A DNA stretch of 64,000 nucleotides, taken from positions 578 through 64,577 of the forward strand of contig NZ_QGLE01000006.1 of the NCBI RefSeq assembly GCF_003173035.1. The letters run 5' to 3'. The DNA is from Zavarzinia aquatilis. GTDB taxonomy: Bacteria > Pseudomonadota > Alphaproteobacteria > Zavarziniales > Zavarziniaceae. Position numbers and translations under genes: made by a program. This document shows, piece by piece, positions 36,847 to 44,279 of the stretch. Each line of letters opens with the position of its first letter. Within the stretch, counting starts at the first letter, position 1. The notes under the pieces are model-generated. The model searched no databases, was not told where the DNA came from, and was given only the letters and a program-made list of their open reading frames with translations.

Positions 36847-37489
36847 CACCTCCCCGCCCTATGAGCGGCCGGTTATCCTCGCCCTCACCGGCTCCATCGG
36901 CATGGGCAAGAGCGAGACATCGCGCATGTTCCGCGCCCTTGGCGTTCCGGTCTACGACGCCGACGCGGCGGTGCATGGCCTCTATGATGCCGGCGGCAAG
37001 GCGGTCGGGCCCATCGGCGATGCCTTTCCCGGCGTCGTCCGCCACGGCGCGGTCGACCGCGCCCTGCTGTCGAAGGCGATCGCGGGCGACAAGGCGGCCT
37101 GGGCCCGGCTCGAGGCGATCATCCACCCGCTGGTCGGCGAGGTGCAGCGCGAATTCATCGTCACCGAGATCGCGCGGAAAAGCCCCCTCGTCGTGATGGA
37201 CGTGCCCCTGCTGTTCGAGACCAACGGCCACCACCGGGCGGATTACGTCGCCGTCGTCTCGGCGCCCGAACATGTCCAGCGCCGCCGGGTGCTGGAGCGC
37301 CCGGGCATGACCGAGGAAAAGCTGAACGAAGTCCTCGCCCGCCAGCTGCACGACAGCCACAAGCGGGCGCAGGCGGATTTCGTCATTCCCACCGATCAGG
37401 GCCTCGACGTCGCCAAGGAACATGTGGCGGCCATCGTCCACCGGCTGCTGACAGATCCCCCGGCGAAACGCGCGGAAAGGCTGGCCTGA
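36830..37489 (+). CDS. coaE: Dephospho-CoA kinase
   Basis: Protein of 219 aa. Last step of coenzyme A synthesis. P-loop GSIGMGKS (21-28), VPVYDADAAVHGLY, IHPLVGEVQREFI, VMDVPLLFETNGH and the lid region RRRVLERPGMTEEKLNEVLARQ. Starts inside aroE; its stop shares one base with the dnaQ start (TGATG). Confidence 0.95.
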   Translation: MSSRSDTSPPYERPVILALTGSIGMGKSETSRMFRALGVPVYDADAAVHGLYDAGGKAVGPIGDAFPGVVRHGAVDRALLSKAIAGDKAAWARLEAIIHPLVGEVQREFIVTEIARKSPLVVMDVPLLFETNGHHRADYVAVVSAPEHVQRRRVLERPGMTEEKLNEVLARQLHDSHKRAQADFVIPTDQGLDVAKEHVAAIVHRLLTDPPAKRAERLA

Positions 37490-38157
37490 TGCGCGAGATC
37501 GTGCTCGATACCGAAACCACCGGCTTTGAATTCGCCAATGGCGACCGCCTCGTCGAAATCGGCTGCGTCGAGTTGATGAACCATGTCCCGACCGGGCGGA
37601 CCTATCAGGTCTATGTGAACCCCGAACGGGAAATGTCCGAAGGCGCCCTCGGCGTCACCGGCCTGACCAACGAATTCCTCGCCGACAAGCCGCTGTTCGC
37701 CGATATCGTCGAGGATTTCCTCGACTTCATCGGTGACGCGCCCTTCGTCATCCACAATGCCGCCTTCGACATCGGCTTCCTGAACATGGAGCTGGCGCGG
37801 ATCGGCCGCGAGGGCTTCCCGATGGAGCGCGCGACCGACACGGTGCTGATCGCCCGGCGCAAGTTCCCCGGCGCCCCGGCCAGTCTCGATGCCCTGTGCA
37901 AACGGTTCGACGTCGATCTGTCGAAGCGCGGCAAGCATGGCGCGCTGCTCGACTGCGAATTGCTGGCGGCGGTCTATCTCGAGCTGATCGGCGGCCGGCA
38001 GCAGGGTTTCTCCCTCGCCCGCGCCACCGGCACCCGGGCCGAGGCCCGCCTGCGCGAAGTGCGCCCGCCGCGGCCCCACGCGCCGAGCGACGAGGAACTG
38101 GCCGCCCATGCCGCCATGATCGCGGAAATCAAGGGCGCCCTCTGGACCGCCGAATAG
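37489..38157 (+). CDS. dnaQ: DNA polymerase III epsilon subunit (proofreading exonuclease)
   Basis: Protein of 222 aa. DEDDh 3'-5' exonuclease: ExoI LDTETTGF (D7, E9), ExoII HNAAFDIGFLN, ExoIII with HGALLDCELLA (His and Asp). Supplies replicative proofreading. Slightly shorter than the E. coli protein, with a short C-terminal tail for polymerase binding. The gene order coaE-dnaQ next to secB is usual near alphaproteobacterial origins. Confidence 0.95.
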   Translation: MREIVLDTETTGFEFANGDRLVEIGCVELMNHVPTGRTYQVYVNPEREMSEGALGVTGLTNEFLADKPLFADIVEDFLDFIGDAPFVIHNAAFDIGFLNMELARIGREGFPMERATDTVLIARRKFPGAPASLDALCKRFDVDLSKRGKHGALLDCELLAAVYLELIGGRQQGFSLARATGTRAEARLREVRPPRPHAPSDEELAAHAAMIAEIKGALWTAE

Positions 38158-38169
38158 GCGCCGTCTGTC

Positions 38170-38189
38170 GTCCCGGCGAAGGCCGGGAC
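38170..38189. repeat. REP-like hairpin with GAAG loop
   Basis: Arms gtcccggc / gccgggac around gaag, between convergent dnaQ and secB. Same core as 2878-2897 and 48120-48135. Confidence 0.75.
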
Positions 38190-38222
38190 CTTGGGACGGA
38201 GGGGCACCCGATCCTTCCCGAG

Positions 38223-38242
38223 ATGCCGGCCCTCGCCGGCAT
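38223..38242. repeat. Second palindrome in the dnaQ-secB gap
   Basis: Arms atgccggc / gccggcat with a cctc loop. It pairs with the GAAG-loop element 33 bases to the left; the two together form a compound intergenic element between convergent genes, where it may end or protect transcripts. Confidence 0.7.
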
Positions 38243-38263
38243 GACGAGGAGGGGGGGGTATCC

Positions 38264-38755
38264 TTACTGCTGCTGCGCCGCCTGCGACTGCGCCTGCGCC
38301 CGCGCGAGGTGCTGGCGGTACAGCGCGACGAAGTCGATGGGATCGAGCATCAGCGGCGGGAAACCGCCGTCGCGGGTCAGGTCGGCGATGATGCGGCGGG
38401 CGAAGGGGAACAGCACGCGCGGGCATTCGATCAGGCACAGCGGCTGCAGCGCGTCGGCCGGCACGTTGCGGACGAGGAACAGGCCGCAATAGACCAGCTC
38501 CACGACGAAGACCGGCTTGCCTTCCGCATCGGTCGCATTGGCGCGGATGCGCAGCTCGACCTCGAAGCGGTCGTCCTGCAGGCGGCGGGCCTGGACGTCG
38601 ACGCCGATGTCGATCTTGGGCTGCTGGCCGAGCGCGAGGCTGCCCGGGGCGGCCGGGTTCTCGAACGAGATGTCGCGAACATATTGCGCGATCACCGAGA
38701 ACTGGACGGGATTGGCCTGGGCCTGATCGGGCGTGGCGGCTTCTGTATCGGTCAT
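38264..38755 (-). CDS. secB: Protein-export chaperone SecB
   Basis: Protein of 163 aa. Tetrameric chaperone that keeps preproteins unfolded and delivers them to SecA. Seen: FSVIAQYVRDISFENP, DVQARRLQDDRFEVELRIRANA, ECPRVLFPFARRIIADLTRDGGFPPLMLDPIDF in overlapping order. Gln/Ala-rich C-terminus. Convergent with dnaQ, divergent from the Tim44-like gene. Confidence 0.96.
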   Translation of the reverse strand: MTDTEAATPDQAQANPVQFSVIAQYVRDISFENPAAPGSLALGQQPKIDIGVDVQARRLQDDRFEVELRIRANATDAEGKPVFVVELVYCGLFLVRNVPADALQPLCLIECPRVLFPFARRIIADLTRDGGFPPLMLDPIDFVALYRQHLARAQAQSQAAQQQ

Positions 38756-38951
38756 GGTCGTATTCCTGAAAACGCGGCCTTTCCGCTACCACAGGGGCCA
38801 TTGCGGAACAAGCGGGGCTTGGAATCCCGGATCGAGGGCCTATCTGAAAGCGAGGGGATCGCGGCTGGATTCGGGCGGGCCAGACGATTATGCTGGCCCC
38901 TGCATTTCCGCCGGGTTCCGCGATGGTTTCCGGCTTCAGGTTGAAAGTGCC

Positions 38952-39602
38952 ATGGGCGGCTTTGAATATCTCGACATTGTTCTGCTGGCGGCGATCGCGG
39001 GCTTCATCGGCTTTCGGCTGTGGAGCGTGCTCGGCCAGCGCACGGGCGAGGAACAGCCGCGCGACCCCTTCGCCCGTCCCGCCCCGGCGGGGGACGAGCG
39101 GGTGGTCGCCCTGCCGACGCGCAAGCTGCCCGAAGGGGCGGCGGCGGCGTCCGGTCCCAATCTGACCGATATCCGCCTCGCCGACCGGACGTTCGAGCCC
39201 GAGACATTCCTCGCGGGCGCGCGCTTCGCCTATGAACTGATCGTCAACGCCTTCGCCAAGGGTGACGAGGCGGCCCTGGCGCCGCTGGTCGCCAAGGACG
39301 TTCTCGCCGGCTTTACCGGCGTCATCGCCCGGCGCAAGGCGGCGGGGCAGAGCGCGGAACATTCCCTGGTCGCCCTCAAGAGCGCGACCATCGAAAAGGG
39401 CGTGATGAAGGGCCGCACCGCCGAAGTGACCGTGCGCTTCGTCACCGACGGCATTTCCGTCGTCCGCGATGCCGATGGCCATGTCGTCGAAGGTCATCCG
39501 ACCGCCGTGCGCGAGATGATCGACATCTGGACCTTCGCGCGCGATACCCGCAACGCCGATCCCAACTGGCAGCTCGTCGGCACCAGCCCCGGCGACGCCT
39601 GA
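38952..39602 (+). CDS. Tim44/TimA-domain membrane-anchored protein
   Basis: Protein of 216 aa. An N-terminal membrane helix (YLDIVLLAAIAGFIGFRLWSVLG) is followed by a Tim44-like domain (about 90-216: FLAGARFAYELIVNAFAKGDEAAL, LVALKSATIEKGVMKGRTAEVTVRF, IDIWTFARDTRNADPNWQLVGT). Bacterial relatives are thought to act in inner-membrane protein assembly. Start at MGGFEYLDIV; weak ribosome-binding site. Followed after 13 bases by mltA. Confidence 0.9.
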   Translation: MGGFEYLDIVLLAAIAGFIGFRLWSVLGQRTGEEQPRDPFARPAPAGDERVVALPTRKLPEGAAAASGPNLTDIRLADRTFEPETFLAGARFAYELIVNAFAKGDEAALAPLVAKDVLAGFTGVIARRKAAGQSAEHSLVALKSATIEKGVMKGRTAEVTVRFVTDGISVVRDADGHVVEGHPTAVREMIDIWTFARDTRNADPNWQLVGTSPGDA

Positions 39603-39615
39603 GCGGGCGCCGGCC

Positions 39616-40848
39616 GTGGCCTTGCTTCGCCGACTGCTGTCACCGGCGCCGCTGGCGCTGACAATCGCCACGCTCGCCGGTATCGGTCTGGCCCTGCTGG
39701 CGGCGCCGAAGCCGCCCCCACCGACGGCGGCGCCGCCCCGCCTGACCCTGGTCCCGGCCGCTTTCGCCGATCTGCCCGGCTGGAGCGAGGATGCGGCGAA
39801 CGAAGCCTGGCCAGCCTTCCGTCTGTCGTGCGAGCGGCAGATGCGGCGAAAGCCCGAGACCAGCCTTGGCATCGCCGGCACCGTCGCCGACTGGTCGGCC
39901 GCCTGCGCCGAGGCGGCGCTGCTGGCCGATCCGGACGCGGACACCGTGCGCCGCTTCCTCGAGGACCGCTTCCGCCCGGTCGCCGCCCTGAACGGCGAGA
40001 CGGCGGAAGGCCTGTTCACCGGCTATTACGAACCCGAACTCGACGGCGCGCTGACGCCGGACGAGACCAACCGCACCCCGCTCTATCGCCGCCCGGGCGA
40101 TCTGGTGCAGGTCGATCTCGGCGAATTCCGCGACGAGCTGAAGGGCCAGCGCATCGCCGGAAGGGTGGTCGACGGCCGCCTGAAACCCTTCGAGGACCGG
40201 GCCGGCATCGTCGCCGGCGCGCTTGCCGGCAAGGGGCTGGAAATCGCCTATGTCGCCTCACCGGTCGAGGCTTTCTTCCTCGAAATCCAGGGCTCGGGCC
40301 GGGTTCGCATGGCCGACGGGCGCATCCTTCGGGTCGGCTTCGATGGCCAGAACGGCCATCCTTACGTCGCGCTGGGCAAGGTGATGCTGGCGGATGGCCT
40401 GCTCGAGAGGGGCAAGGTCACCATGCAGTCGATCAAGGCCTGGCTGGCGGCCCATCCCGATCAGGCGGCGGCGCTGATGAACCGCAATCCGTCCTATGTC
40501 TTCTTCCGCGATCTCGGTGACGGGCCGGGGCCGCTCGGCGCGCAGGGCGTGGCGCTCACGCCCGGCCGCTCCCTCGCTGTCGACCGCAAGTTCCTGCCGC
40601 TCGGCCTGCCGGTCTGGCTCGACGCCAGCCTGCCGCCGGTCGAGGAGGGGGCGCCGCCCGTGCCCTTCCGCCGCCTGATGGTGGCGCAGGATACCGGGGG
40701 CGCCATCCGCGGCCCGGTGCGCGGCGATGTCTTCTTCGGCGCCGGTGCCGAGGCGGAGCGTCTGGCCGGGGCGATGAAGCAGACCGGCCGCTGGTGGCTG
40801 CTGCTGCCGGCCGAGGTCGTCGCCCGCATGGCGGAGCCGGCGTCGTGA
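39616..40848 (+). CDS. mltA: Membrane-bound lytic murein transglycosylase A
   Basis: Protein of 410 aa from a GTG start. N-terminal signal/anchor segment (ALTIATLAGIGLALLAAP). MltA barrel: FTGYYEPELDGAL, FFLEIQGSGRVRMADG, NPSYVFFRD; the 3D domain at the end has RRLMVAQDTGGAIRGPVRGDVFFG with the catalytic aspartate. Cleaves peptidoglycan glycan strands in the periplasm. Its stop overlaps the smr start (GTGA). Confidence 0.95.
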   Translation: MALLRRLLSPAPLALTIATLAGIGLALLAAPKPPPPTAAPPRLTLVPAAFADLPGWSEDAANEAWPAFRLSCERQMRRKPETSLGIAGTVADWSAACAEAALLADPDADTVRRFLEDRFRPVAALNGETAEGLFTGYYEPELDGALTPDETNRTPLYRRPGDLVQVDLGEFRDELKGQRIAGRVVDGRLKPFEDRAGIVAGALAGKGLEIAYVASPVEAFFLEIQGSGRVRMADGRILRVGFDGQNGHPYVALGKVMLADGLLERGKVTMQSIKAWLAAHPDQAAALMNRNPSYVFFRDLGDGPGPLGAQGVALTPGRSLAVDRKFLPLGLPVWLDASLPPVEEGAPPVPFRRLMVAQDTGGAIRGPVRGDVFFGAGAEAERLAGAMKQTGRWWLLLPAEVVARMAEPAS

Positions 40849-41408
40849 GCCGCAAGGGAGAGAAGGCGCCGCGCGGCATGTATCCGGGCCGGCCGCCTTC
40901 GCCCGACGAAGAAAACCTGCTGAAGACCGCGATGAAAGACGTGCGCCCGCTGAAGGCGGGGGTGGTTGCGCCGCCGCTGCAGCCCCTGCCGGGTGCCCGC
41001 CCGCGCCGGGTGACGACGCGGATCGACATTCCCCTGTCGGGCGAGGCGCCGGCCCCGGGTGCCCGCATCCACACGATGGACGGCGCCCGTCAGAAGCGCC
41101 TGGTGCGCGGCGAACTGCCGATCGAGGCGCGCCTCGACCTTCACGGCCTCACCCAGGAGATGGCGCACCGCGCCCTCGACCGTTTCCTGATGGCCTGCCA
41201 TGGCGGGGGCTTGCGCTCGGTTCTCGTCATCACCGGCCGGGGCCGCGGCCCGATCGAAGAGGAGCCGGACGGCGTGCTCTACCGCATGGTGCCGCGCTGG
41301 CTGAACGCGCCCGATCATGCCCACCGCGTGCTGGGCTGGCACCCGGCCCAGCGCCGCGACGGCGGCGAGGGCGCGCTCTATGTCGTGCTGAAGCGCGCCC
41401 GCGACTGA
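40845..41408 (+). CDS. Smr/MutS2-domain endonuclease-like protein
   Basis: Protein of 187 aa. C-terminal Smr domain with LPIEARLDLHGLTQEMAHRAL (LDLHG motif), VLVITGRGRGPIEEEPDGVLYRMVPRWL and WHPAQRRDGGEGALYVVLKR. Smr domains act on branched DNA or on mRNA of stalled ribosomes. N-terminal half is basic and Pro-rich. GTG start translationally coupled to mltA. Confidence 0.92.
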   Translation: MSRKGEKAPRGMYPGRPPSPDEENLLKTAMKDVRPLKAGVVAPPLQPLPGARPRRVTTRIDIPLSGEAPAPGARIHTMDGARQKRLVRGELPIEARLDLHGLTQEMAHRALDRFLMACHGGGLRSVLVITGRGRGPIEEEPDGVLYRMVPRWLNAPDHAHRVLGWHPAQRRDGGEGALYVVLKRARD

Positions 41409-41413
41409 TCCCG

Positions 41414-41887
41414 TCAGGGAAATTGCACCACGGGGCCGGGCGCGGTCGTGCCCGGCGGCAGATAATCCGGCGCGGGCTGCCCCGCCGGGCCGAGCGAGGT
41501 GACGAAGGCATGGATCGCCCGCAGGTCGTCGTCGGTCATGGCCTGCAGGTTGAACCAGGGCATGGGCGGCCGGGTCTGTGCCGTGCGGGCGTGGGCCACC
41601 CAGTCGTCGGCGCTCATGCCGGCCAGCAGCAGGCGCAGATTGGTCGGATAGGTCGTGCCCCAGGGGCCGGCGAAGCCCAGGCGGTCGCCGGTCAGCCACA
41701 GCGAGTCGTCGACGGCGCCGGCCGACGGGCCATAGCCCGGGGTGTGGCAATCGTTGCAGCCCGCGACGCGGACGAGATAACGGCCGCGCGCGACCGCATC
41801 GGCGCTCTCGTCGCCGGGGGCCGCGGCAAGGGCGGCGCCGGCAACGGCGAGGCTGGCGGTGACAAGGGCGGCGAACTTGAAATTCAT
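41414..41887 (-). CDS. Exported c-type cytochrome
   Basis: Protein of 157 aa. Signal peptide MNFKFAALVTASLAVAGAALA; one haem site CNDCH in RGRYLVRVAGCNDCHTPGYG; a possible distal Met in RPPMPWFNLQAMTDDDL. Resembles cytochrome c subunits that accept electrons from periplasmic dehydrogenases. ATG 41887 with an agagaa site; an upstream extension would lack signal character. No dehydrogenase is adjacent, so its donor is unknown. Confidence 0.9.
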   Translation of the reverse strand: MNFKFAALVTASLAVAGAALAAAPGDESADAVARGRYLVRVAGCNDCHTPGYGPSAGAVDDSLWLTGDRLGFAGPWGTTYPTNLRLLLAGMSADDWVAHARTAQTRPPMPWFNLQAMTDDDLRAIHAFVTSLGPAGQPAPDYLPPGTTAPGPVVQFP

Positions 41888-42095
41888 GATGCTTTCTCTG
41901 GTGATGGTCTTCGGCGTGCCCAACCCCTCGGCCGGGCATCGCCGCCGGGAGTTGGGGTGCCGCCCGGCCGGGCGCAAGCCGGAACCCCCGGCACCATGAC
42001 CGCCATCACAGGAAGCGACTGTCGGCCGTCACACGTCCGTCGACGATCGGCAGCACCCGCGCCCTGATCGCGCGATACGGGCTGGCTTCCTTATG

Positions 42096-42139
42096 GTTCA
42101 ATAAGTGAACTCACAGACAGTCTGTTGAGTTCAATAAAG
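42096..42139. promoter_or_regulatory. Compound operator upstream of HxlR regulator
   Basis: Near-perfect dyad at 42106-42133: outer arms tgaactca / tgagttca, inner arms cagac / gtctg. It is bracketed by direct repeats gttcaataag (42096-42105) and gttcaataaag (42129-42139). It lies 22 bases upstream of the HxlR start, so autoregulation is likely. Confidence 0.7.
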
Positions 42140-42160
42140 CAACGGACCAGGATTTCCGCC

Positions 42161-42703
42161 ATGCAGAGAACCAGTTTCGCCCGGATGCACTGTTCCCTGG
42201 CCCGGGGGCTCGATGTGATCGGCGACGGCTGGACCTTGCTGATCCTGCGCGACCTCTTCCTCGGGCTGGAGCGGTTCGACGATCTCGTCGCCAACCTTGG
42301 CATTTCCCGCAACCTGCTGACGCGGCGTCTGACCCTGCTGCTCGACAATGGCATCATCGAGCGCGTGGCCTATGCCCGCCGGCCGCTGCGCCATGCCTAC
42401 AGCCTGTCGCCGGCCGGGGCCGATCTGGTGCCTGCCATTCTCGCCCTGACCGCCTGGGGCGAACGCTGGGCGCGGCCGGCCGAGGGCAGCCCGATGATCT
42501 TTGTCCACGAGACCTGCGGTCAGCCGTTCGAGGCCAGCGTCTGTTGCTCGGCTTGCGGCCGCACCATCGAGGCGGGCGCGGTCAGGGTCTTGCCGGGGCC
42601 GGGCGGGGCGGCTAAACCGGGAACCATGGTGCTCGCCCGCCGGCTTCTCCAGCGGGCAAATCCCGACAATGAAAAAAACACCGAGGGGGAGGGGACGGCA
42701 TGA
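42161..42703 (+). CDS. HxlR-family transcriptional regulator
   Basis: Protein of 180 aa. Winged helix of the HxlR type: CSLARGLDVIGDGWTLLILRDLFLGLERFDDLVANLGISRNLLTRRLTLLLDNGIIERV in continuous order, followed by SLSPAGADLVPAILALTAWGERW. The C-terminal extension has paired cysteines (SVCCSACGRTIEAG), possibly a metal or redox site. Translationally coupled (ATGA) to a hydrolase gene, so both are likely under the upstream palindrome. Confidence 0.9.
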   Translation: MQRTSFARMHCSLARGLDVIGDGWTLLILRDLFLGLERFDDLVANLGISRNLLTRRLTLLLDNGIIERVAYARRPLRHAYSLSPAGADLVPAILALTAWGERWARPAEGSPMIFVHETCGQPFEASVCCSACGRTIEAGAVRVLPGPGGAAKPGTMVLARRLLQRANPDNEKNTEGEGTA

Positions 42704-43596
42704 CCAGTCTGGGTCCGACGTCACAGCGTTACTACAGCCAGGGCCTGCGCCTGCATTATGTCGACTGGGGCAACCCGGAGGCACCGCCGCTGCTGCTGGT
42801 TCACGGCGGCAACGACCATTGCCGCAGCTGGGACTGGGTCGCCCAGCGCCTGTGCGACCGCTTTCATGTCATGGCGGTCGACCTGCGCGGCCATGGCGAC
42901 AGCGACCATGCCCCCGGCAGCCACTATCCGACCCATGGTTTCATCCTCGACATCGCCCAGCTGATCGAGCAGCGCCAACTGGCGCCGGTGAATATCCTCG
43001 CCCACAGCTGGGGCGGGGCGGTCTCGCTGCTTTACGCCGGCATCTACCCGGAGCATGTCCGCCGGCTGATGGTGATCGAGGGCTGGGGCCCATCGCCGGA
43101 GATCGTGAAGAAACACGGCGACCTCGCGATGCACGAGCGCCTGCGCCAATGGGTGGAGGCGACCCGCGCCGTCGCCCACAAGCGCCCGCCGCGCTATGCC
43201 TCCATCGACGACTGCGTCGCCCGCATGAAGGCGGCCAATGGCCGCCTCAGCGACGAACAGGCCCGCCACCTCACCCTGCACGCCGCCTGCCAGAACGAGG
43301 ACGGCAGCTGGTCGTGGAAATACGACCCTTACGTCCGGGTGATCAGCCCGGTGTGGACACCGCCGGCCGAGCTGTTGCCGATCTGGTCGCGCATCGACTG
43401 CCCGGTGCTGTTGCTGCGTGGCACCGAAAGCTGGGCCAGCGATCCCCTGGCCGACGGCCGCGCCGCCGCCTTCCGCGATGTCCGGGTGGAGGCGCTGGAG
43501 CGGGCCGGCCATTGGGTCCATCACGACCGGTTGGACGATGTCGTCGACATGGCCGGCGATTTCTTTTCACAGCAAATATTAGTTGATCAATTATAA
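42700..43596 (+). CDS. Alpha/beta-fold hydrolase
   Basis: Protein of 298 aa. LLLVHGGNDHCRSWD (oxyanion region), VDLRGHGDSDHAPG, nucleophile serine in LAHSWGGAVSLLYA and catalytic histidine in LERAGHWVHHDRLDD. Resembles haloperoxidase/epoxide-hydrolase-like esterases; substrate unknown. Coupled to HxlR. The last codons run into an AT-rich palindrome, and the C-terminus (QQILVDQL) has unlike base composition. Confidence 0.9.
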   Translation: MTSLGPTSQRYYSQGLRLHYVDWGNPEAPPLLLVHGGNDHCRSWDWVAQRLCDRFHVMAVDLRGHGDSDHAPGSHYPTHGFILDIAQLIEQRQLAPVNILAHSWGGAVSLLYAGIYPEHVRRLMVIEGWGPSPEIVKKHGDLAMHERLRQWVEATRAVAHKRPPRYASIDDCVARMKAANGRLSDEQARHLTLHAACQNEDGSWSWKYDPYVRVISPVWTPPAELLPIWSRIDCPVLLLRGTESWASDPLADGRAAAFRDVRVEALERAGHWVHHDRLDDVVDMAGDFFSQQILVDQL

Positions 43597-43603
43597 TTGA
43601 TCA
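43584..43603. repeat. AT-rich perfect palindrome over the hydrolase stop codon
   Basis: Arms tgatcaatt / aattgatca with an at centre. It spans the TAA stop at 43594-43596. No U tract follows on either strand, so it is not a standard terminator. Local AT content is far above the surroundings. Confidence 0.65.
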
Positions 43604-43787
43604 CACGACTTGTATTTTGTGCTTGAAACCGCGAGGCAACGGCATAAGTTCTAGCTGTCGCCTCGCTGGCGATCGTCTGGTCCCCGAACGGACCCGCGGA
43701 ATTTGATGGGAGCAGCTTGCGCCGCGTCATCCCTGCTAAAGCGCCACGGCTAAGCGTCGTGGTTCCCCCAGACGAAGGAGTGGACCC

Positions 43788-43868
43788 GTGAAGACAATAA
43801 AGGCACACGCCGAACCGAGGACCTGGCGCGACATGACCAGCCATGACGGCTGCTGTTGTTGCAACTGA
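43788..43868 (+). CDS. Small ORF ending in four cysteines (26 aa)
   Basis: GTG start seven bases after a strong gaaggag site; the peptide ends HDGCCCCN before TGA 43866-43868. Basic N-terminal half (MKTIKAHAEPRTWRDM). Poly-cysteine short ORFs act as cysteine-responsive attenuators in mycobacteria; that comparison is by analogy only. Alternatives are a metal-binding peptide or a modified-peptide precursor, but no maturase lies nearby. It is 76 bases upstream of a 77-aa gene, with a GC-rich hairpin between them. Confidence 0.6.
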   Translation: MKTIKAHAEPRTWRDMTSHDGCCCCN

Positions 43869-43905
43869 CAAATAATTCCGAACAGGAACCCTAATTTTGT
43901 CACGA

Positions 43906-43929
43906 TCCCGCGCTAGGGAATGCGCGGGA
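43906..43929 (+). promoter_or_regulatory. Hairpin between poly-Cys ORF and the 77-aa gene
   Basis: Perfect eight-base stem tcccgcgc / gcgcggga with loop tagggaat. It ends 15 bases before the ATG of the downstream gene, just before its aggaga site. No U tract follows, so it could control translation initiation rather than terminate transcription. Confidence 0.55.
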
Positions 43930-43944
43930 CGCCAGGAGAATACA

Positions 43945-44178
43945 ATGTCTATTACTTTCGAACCCGGGCACGACTCGGTCGAGGCCGTCACCATCGAAAT
44001 CGACGACATCACCGCTGGCCTTGCCCTGCGCGAACGTTCCGGCTTTCGTTTCATCGCGTCGGACCGGCGTTTCCGCCTGCTCGACGGCAGCCGTTTCCGT
44101 CGCCTGAACCAGCTCGAGGCGGCGGCCCGCAAGATGGTGCTCGCCCATGAGGCGGCGGAGCGCCGCCGCGCCGCCTGA
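43945..44178 (+). CDS. Hypothetical protein, 77 aa
   Basis: ATG 43945 has a good aggagaa site. The sequence has a beta-rich first half (VEAVTIEIDDITAGLALRE, FRFIASDRRFRLLDG) and a basic C-terminal helix (FRRLNQLEAAARKMVLAHEAAERRRAA). I do not recognise a family. It is small, soluble and basic. Its leader includes the poly-Cys ORF and a hairpin, so expression may be controlled at the RNA level. Confidence 0.65.
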   Translation: MSITFEPGHDSVEAVTIEIDDITAGLALRERSGFRFIASDRRFRLLDGSRFRRLNQLEAAARKMVLAHEAAERRRAA

Positions 44179-44279
44179 TTCCCCATTGGTGCCGCGCGCC
44201 GGTTGACTTCATCCCCCATCCGGCGCGCAACGGGCGGCGGCCCCGCCGCCGCCCGCGCGTGTTTCCCGGCGGCTTGCCC

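Larger units (their letters stand above)
43597..43944. other. 348-base gap holding the poly-Cys small ORF
   Basis: No large gene. Contains the 26-codon poly-Cys ORF (43788-43868), a weak hairpin just upstream of it (43744-43762, ccacg/cgtgg) and a strong hairpin downstream (43906-43929). The left end is AT-rich. The promoter for the small ORF must lie in 43604-43780. Confidence 0.55.

Noticed and set aside
43587-44219. A leftward 210-codon frame over the poly-Cys ORF and the 77-aa gene
   Set aside because: Starts without a ribosome-binding site and is rich in Arg/Ser/Ala. The rightward genes have strong ribosome-binding sites and better coding character.
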